A stretch of DNA of 17,993 nt from positions 1 to 17,993 of the forward strand of contig JBAVAR010000051.1 of the NCBI GenBank assembly GCA_049585815.1, in the 5' to 3' direction. The notes under the pieces are model-generated. The model was not told where the DNA came from. It searched no databases and saw nothing but the letters and a program-made list of their open reading frames with translations. The translations under genes were made by a program, and so were the position numbers. The stretch comes from DATLSM01 sp049585815. GTDB taxonomy: Bacteria; Actinomycetota; Thermoleophilia; Solirubrobacterales; 70-9. Below, one piece after another: positions 14,872 through 17,993 of this stretch. The first letter of the stretch is position 1, and every line of letters begins with the position of its first letter.

Positions 14872-15717
14872 ATGCCCGAGTTGCCCGAGGTCGAGATCAC
14901 CGCGCGCAGGCTGGACGGCCGCCTCGCCGGAGCGCGGGTGGAATCGGCCATCGCCCCCGGGATGAACGTGATGAAGACCTTTGATCCCGGACTGGAGGAT
15001 CTGGCGGGTCAGCGGATCAGCGCGGTGCGACGGGTCGGAAAGATGCCGGTCGTCGTCTTTGAGAACCTCAGCCTCCTGATCCACCTGATGTCGGCGGGAA
15101 GGCTTGGGGTCTTTGACCGGCGAGCCTCGGCCAAAGACCGGGCCTCCCGGGTGTTGATTCGCCTCGAGGACGGTCGCGAGCTGCGCCTGAGGGAGTTCGG
15201 AACCCGCCAGCGAGCCTGGGCGAAGCTGATCGCCGTGGAGGCTGTCGATGAGGATGAGATGGTCGCCTCCCTCGGGCCGGAGGCCTGGCCCGCGCCGGCG
15301 CTCGAGCAGTTCGCCGCGCTGATCGACCAGCCTCGACATCTGCACCCGCTGCTGCGCGATCAACGAGTGATCGCCGGGATCGGGCGATCATGGGTCGATG
15401 AGATCCTCTGGCAGGCTCGCCTGTCTCCCTTCAAGCAGGGATCTGAGCTTGACGCCGAGGAGGTGGCGAGACTGCACGCCGCGCTTTCCCTGCTGGGCGA
15501 TGTGATCGATCACTACGAGGAGACCCTCGGCGAGCGCCTGCCGGACAAGATGCCGATGCCGCTGAAGGTCCACCGCCGCGAGGGCGAGCCCTGCCCCCGT
15601 TGCGGCACCACGATCGAGGCGGTCTTCTTCTCCGAGCACCAGACCAACTACTGCCCCGCCGAGCAGACCGGCGGTCGCGTGCTCAAGGACCGACGCCTCT
15701 CGCGGCTGCTGAAGTGA
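14872..15717 (+). CDS. mutM: DNA-formamidopyrimidine glycosylase family protein (Fpg/MutM)
   Basis: Base-excision repair glycosylase/AP lyase family acting on oxidised purines such as 8-oxoguanine. The ATG at 14872 is required because catalysis uses the N-terminal proline: MPELPEVE gives P2 and E3. K57 is also conserved. The helix-two-turn-helix region (about 155-190) reads LLRDQRVIAGIGRSWVDEIL; the usual Asn of the GIGN turn is Arg (R172). In the zinc finger, C241, C244 and C261 are present, but the fourth ligand position is E264 (CPAE instead of CPxC). The end QTGGRVLKDRRLSRLLK resembles an actinobacterial Fpg-like subfamily rather than classic E. coli Fpg, so substrate range may differ. 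281 residues, normal length. No good ribosome site is present; GGAAG lies 14 bases upstream. Confidence 0.88.
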   Translation: MPELPEVEITARRLDGRLAGARVESAIAPGMNVMKTFDPGLEDLAGQRISAVRRVGKMPVVVFENLSLLIHLMSAGRLGVFDRRASAKDRASRVLIRLEDGRELRLREFGTRQRAWAKLIAVEAVDEDEMVASLGPEAWPAPALEQFAALIDQPRHLHPLLRDQRVIAGIGRSWVDEILWQARLSPFKQGSELDAEEVARLHAALSLLGDVIDHYEETLGERLPDKMPMPLKVHRREGEPCPRCGTTIEAVFFSEHQTNYCPAEQTGGRVLKDRRLSRLLK

Positions 15718-15747
15718 AGCTCCAGGGCGGGGCCCAGCGTCCGCCGC

Positions 15748-16599
15748 TCAGGCCGGCTCGATCAGCAGGCTGAAGTCGAGGCTCGGGGCGGAGTGGGTGA
15801 GGGCTCCCACGGAGATGAAGTCGACCCCGGTTTCGGCGATCGGGCGGGCGGTCTTGAGGGTGACCCCGCCGGATGCCTCCAGCGAGGGCGCCGCGGCCGC
15901 TGTGCGCTCGCGCAGCTCCACGGCCCGGCTCAGGGTGCTCGGATCCATGTTGTCGAGCAGCAGCAGATCGGCCCCGGTGCCCAGCGCGTAGGCGACCTCG
16001 TCGAGGTTTCGACACTCGACCTCGATCGCGAGGTCGGGGCGGGAGGCGCGGGCCGCGTGCACGGCCCTGGCCAGGCCGCCGGCCAGGGCGATGTGGTTCT
16101 CCTTGATCAGAATCGCGTCATAGAGGCCCATCCGGTGGTTGTGACCCCCACCCGCTGCAACCGCCGCCTTCTCCAACTCGCGCAGACCGGGGGTGGTCTT
16201 GCGGGTATCGAGGATCCGAGCGCCGGTGCCAGCGATCGCATCGACGTAGCGGGCGGTCAGCGTCGCGATCCCGGAGAGGTGGCCGAGGAAGTTGAGCGCC
16301 GTGCGCTCGGCGGCCAACAGCGCCCGCGCCGAACCGCTGGCAACTGCGACCTCGGCTGGCACCGCCGCCCGCCACCGTCCCTCAGCCACGAGCTCCTCGA
16401 TCTGCTCGACTCCGCACTGGCGCATCGCCTCGGCGAGGACCCCGAGGCCGAAGACCACCCCCGGCTGCTTTTGCACGATCCGGGCGCGGCCCCGCGCCTC
16501 GGCTGGCACGGTCAGCTCGGCGGTGATGTCCCCGCTGCCGAGGTCCTCCCTCAAGGCGCGGCTGACGACCTCGCTGAGCGGCTCGCCGGGACCGGGCAT
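15748..16599 (-). CDS. nadC: Nicotinate-nucleotide pyrophosphorylase (carboxylating), NadC
   Basis: Converts quinolinate and PRPP to nicotinate mononucleotide, CO2 and pyrophosphate, the step after NadA in NAD synthesis. The 283-residue length is typical. Hallmarks are all intact: REDLGSGDIT near the start, AERTALNFLGHLSGIAT (97-113), DTRKTTPGLR (131-140), HNHRMGLYDAILIKENH (153-169), the EVEC acidic strand (193-196), LLDNM (214-218) and EASGG (241-245). The ATG at 16599 gives the normal N-terminus, but no clear ribosome site precedes it. It converges on mutM with 30 bases between stop codons and diverges from the sigma factor gene. Confidence 0.96.
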   Translation of the reverse strand: MPGPGEPLSEVVSRALREDLGSGDITAELTVPAEARGRARIVQKQPGVVFGLGVLAEAMRQCGVEQIEELVAEGRWRAAVPAEVAVASGSARALLAAERTALNFLGHLSGIATLTARYVDAIAGTGARILDTRKTTPGLRELEKAAVAAGGGHNHRMGLYDAILIKENHIALAGGLARAVHAARASRPDLAIEVECRNLDEVAYALGTGADLLLLDNMDPSTLSRAVELRERTAAAAPSLEASGGVTLKTARPIAETGVDFISVGALTHSAPSLDFSLLIEPA

Positions 16600-16634
16600 C
16601 GGCGCAGGGTCTCACGTTTTGAGCCCCCAGCGCG

Positions 16635-16640
16635 TTTAAT
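16635..16640 (+). promoter_or_regulatory. Possible -10 box for a leaderless sigma factor transcript
   Basis: TTTAAT lies 7 bases before the GTG start of the sigma factor gene, and no ribosome site is seen between them. This spacing would place transcription start at or next to the GTG. No convincing -35 box is seen. Confidence 0.3.
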
Positions 16641-16647
16641 CAACGAG

Positions 16648-17109
16648 GTGACCAAGCTACCCCCCTTTCAGGCCCTGCTCGACGAACACGGCGCCGATGT
16701 GATGGCCGTGCTGCGCGGTGCCGTCGGCCGCGCCGATGCCGATGACTGCTTTCAGGAGACCTTCATCGCCGCCCTGCGCGCCTACCCGGACCTGGAGCAG
16801 GCGAGCAATCTGCGCGGCTGGCTGCTGAGGATCGCCCACCACAAGGCGGTCGATCACCACCGCGCCGAGGGACGGCGGCCGATCCCCGTCGCCGAGGTTG
16901 GCGAGACCGCGATCAGCGACCCCGAACCCGACCGCGAGCTCTGGGCCCTGGTCGGGGCGCTGCCGCCAAAGCAGCGGGCGGCGGTCGAGCTGCGCTACGC
17001 CTGCGACCTTCCCCATGCTGAGATCGCCGCAGCCCTCGGCTGTACCCCGGAGGCCGCGCGGCGCAGCCTGCACGAGGGAGTCAAGCGACTGAGGAGGGAG
17101 TTGGCATGA
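16648..17109 (+). CDS. Small sigma-70 family (ECF-like) RNA polymerase sigma factor
   Basis: A 153-residue sigma factor with only regions 2 and 4, the ECF layout. Region 2 (about 20-77) contains DADDCFQETFIAALR and NLRGWLLRIAHHKAVDHHR, the -10 recognition and core-binding part. Region 4 (about 97-152) contains LPPKQRAAVELRY and the helix-turn-helix HAEIAAALGCTPEAARRSLHEGVKRLRREL, for -35 binding. The linker is short. No anti-sigma factor gene is adjacent, so control is unclear. Its stop overlaps the ogt start as ATGA, implying coupled expression and a link to alkylation damage. GTG at 16648 is chosen as the first start giving a normal N-terminus; further upstream the frame runs antisense to nadC. 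Confidence 0.9.
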   Translation: MTKLPPFQALLDEHGADVMAVLRGAVGRADADDCFQETFIAALRAYPDLEQASNLRGWLLRIAHHKAVDHHRAEGRRPIPVAEVGETAISDPEPDRELWALVGALPPKQRAAVELRYACDLPHAEIAAALGCTPEAARRSLHEGVKRLRRELA

Positions 17110-17657
17110 GGGCGGCCCTGCGAAAATTCACCGACCGTGCCGGCGACGAGGGCTTGCTGGACGTCGCCTACACGATGACCGACTCCCCGTTCGGTCCGCT
17201 GCTTTTGGCGAGCACCGAGCGCGGCCTGCTGCGCCTCGGCCTGCCCAACCAGGACGCCGGGTCGCTGCTCGAGGAGCTGGCGATCCGCGTCTCCCCGCGG
17301 GTGCTGGAGGCGCCAACCCGACTCGAGCAGGTGCGCCGGGAGCTCGACCTCTACTTCGAGGGCAGCTCAAAGCGCTTCGATCTGGAGCTTGACTGGCGCC
17401 TCAGCGACGGCTTTCGCGCCCAGGTCCAGCGGGCGATCGCCGAGATCCCCTACGGGCAGACCCGCAGCTATACGGAGATGGCCGATGCGGCCGGAAACGA
17501 GCGTGCCGTGCGGGCCGCGGGCACGGCCTGCGCCACCAACCCGATCCCGATCGTGGTCCCCTGCCACCGGGTCCTGAGAAGCGGGGGCGGCCTCGGCGGC
17601 TACGGCGGGGGGCTGGCGATGAAGGAAGCTCTGTTGAGGTTAGAGGGCATCCGCTAA
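17106..17657 (+). CDS. ogt: Methylated-DNA--protein-cysteine methyltransferase (Ogt/AGT)
   Basis: Suicide repair protein that takes the alkyl group from O6-alkylguanine (or O4-alkylthymine) onto its own cysteine. C153 in VPCHRVLRSGG is the acceptor. R136 (AVRAAG) is the base-flipping arginine and N145 (TNPIPIVVPCHRV) the hinge asparagine, matching R128, N137 and C145 of human AGT. The N-terminal ribonuclease-like domain (about 20-95) and DNA-binding helices (SYTEMADAAGNERAVRAAG) are complete. At 183 residues it is a stand-alone Ogt without an Ada regulatory domain. The ATG overlaps the sigma factor stop by 4 bases, and GGAGG lies just upstream inside that gene, so the pair is translationally coupled. 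Confidence 0.96.
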   Translation: MRAALRKFTDRAGDEGLLDVAYTMTDSPFGPLLLASTERGLLRLGLPNQDAGSLLEELAIRVSPRVLEAPTRLEQVRRELDLYFEGSSKRFDLELDWRLSDGFRAQVQRAIAEIPYGQTRSYTEMADAAGNERAVRAAGTACATNPIPIVVPCHRVLRSGGGLGGYGGGLAMKEALLRLEGIR

Positions 17658-17668
17658 AGCGGCTCCAG

Positions 17669-17691
17669 ATCCCGCCGATCCAGGTCGGGAT
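17669..17691 (+). terminator. Weak hairpin after ogt
   Basis: ATCCCG (17669-17674) and CGGGAT (17686-17691) form a 6-bp stem 11 bases after the ogt stop. There is no T-run, so termination here is doubtful. The hairpin also covers the ATG at 17690 discussed for the next gene. Confidence 0.25.
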
Positions 17692-17723
17692 GGCGCCCGG
17701 AGGCAAACTCTCACCCCCGCTAA

Positions 17724-17993
17724 CTAAGGCGATCGGGCCTCGCCGCGGCGGCGCTCTTTGTCCTGATCATCCTGGCCACTCTCAGCGCGCGCGTGCTGGC
17801 GCCCGCTCGCGCCGACGCGAGTCCCCCCGCCGCAGCCCTCGCGCCCCAGCTCAGGGCCTGGCAGGGCAGCGAAGGGGGCGAAGCCGAAACCGAAGAAGGC
17901 GAAGAATCCGAAGAATCCGAATCCGAAGAAGAATGGGAAGCCGAAGAAGAAGAAGAAGGGGGAGCCCAGGCGGGGAGCCACGCTGCGGCGAGC
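17724..17993 (+). CDS. Partial exported charged low-complexity protein
   Basis: An open frame runs from the stop at 17721-17723 to the window edge. It begins with a signal-peptide-like segment (GLAAAALFVLIILATLSARV, then LAPARADA) in codons with very GC-rich third positions. It continues through a Pro/Ala stretch into an acidic tract of Glu, Ser and Gly (from about 17869). No ATG, GTG or TTG lies between the in-frame stop and the hydrophobic segment; the first is a GTG inside it. An ATG at 17690 in another frame would supply a good basic N-terminus if one base shift occurred near 17727-17735. From about 17870 a different frame reads as Lys/Pro-rich with GC-rich third positions, so a second shift is possible. 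It may be a frameshifted gene, a pseudogene or a sequencing error. Function unknown. Confidence 0.45.

Noticed and set aside
15725..15745. Terminator between mutM and nadC
   Set aside because: Only a 5-bp GGCGG/CCGCC stem with a 10-base loop and no T-run; too weak in this GC-rich context.
17724..17981. A phenylalanine-rich open frame on the minus strand
   Set aside because: The FFFFF/FGF runs are the antisense of the GAA/AAG-rich tract on +; no signal or family is recognisable.

Overview
The window is high-GC DNA packed with housekeeping genes. It probably comes from an actinobacterium. The ftsE-ftsX-smpB cluster close to ssrA is a classic actinobacterial neighbourhood. The high GC, frequent GTG and TTG starts, a tmRNA without an encoded CCA end and a short (animal-type) transketolase would fit a deep-branching class such as Thermoleophilia. 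That class assignment is inference; no rRNA gene is present to confirm it. I see no insertion sequence, prophage, CRISPR array or other mobile DNA.

Layout, left to right. (1) purU (formyltetrahydrofolate deformylase) lies on + and converges on a two-gene minus-strand unit: a SAM methyltransferase followed, through an ATGA overlap, by an exported cysteine-peptidase-like (C39-type) protein. (2) The tmRNA gene ssrA (2937-3294, minus, tag ADHEFALAA) is divergent from an FAD/NAD(P) disulfide oxidoreductase (+), with only 44 bases between them. (3) A long minus-strand run reads nadA - tkt - ftsE - ftsX - S41 protease - RNB exoribonuclease - smpB - HhH membrane protein. From ftsE to smpB the genes overlap or nearly touch, which suggests one translationally coupled operon. 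(4) mutM/fpg-like glycosylase (+) diverges from nadA and converges on nadC (-). (5) nadC diverges from a small sigma-70-type factor (+), which overlaps ogt (O6-alkylguanine-DNA methyltransferase) by ATGA. (6) The window ends inside a gene for an exported, charged low-complexity protein that lacks a normal start.

How the genes work together. ssrA, smpB and an RNase R-like nuclease form a near-complete trans-translation (ribosome rescue) set within 6 kb, next to the FtsEX divisome transporter and a PDZ protease. nadA and nadC make the pyridine ring and nicotinate mononucleotide for NAD; nadB is not here. mutM and ogt are both base-damage repair genes, and the sigma factor coupled to ogt may control a damage response.

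No wholly new system stands out. The most unusual points are the sigma-ogt coupled pair, the RNase R-like enzyme without cold-shock domains, the glycosylase with a substituted fourth zinc ligand, the oxidoreductase whose usual catalytic His is Tyr, the HhH protein with a very long Pro/coiled-coil region, and the nested inverted repeat at 2793-2834.
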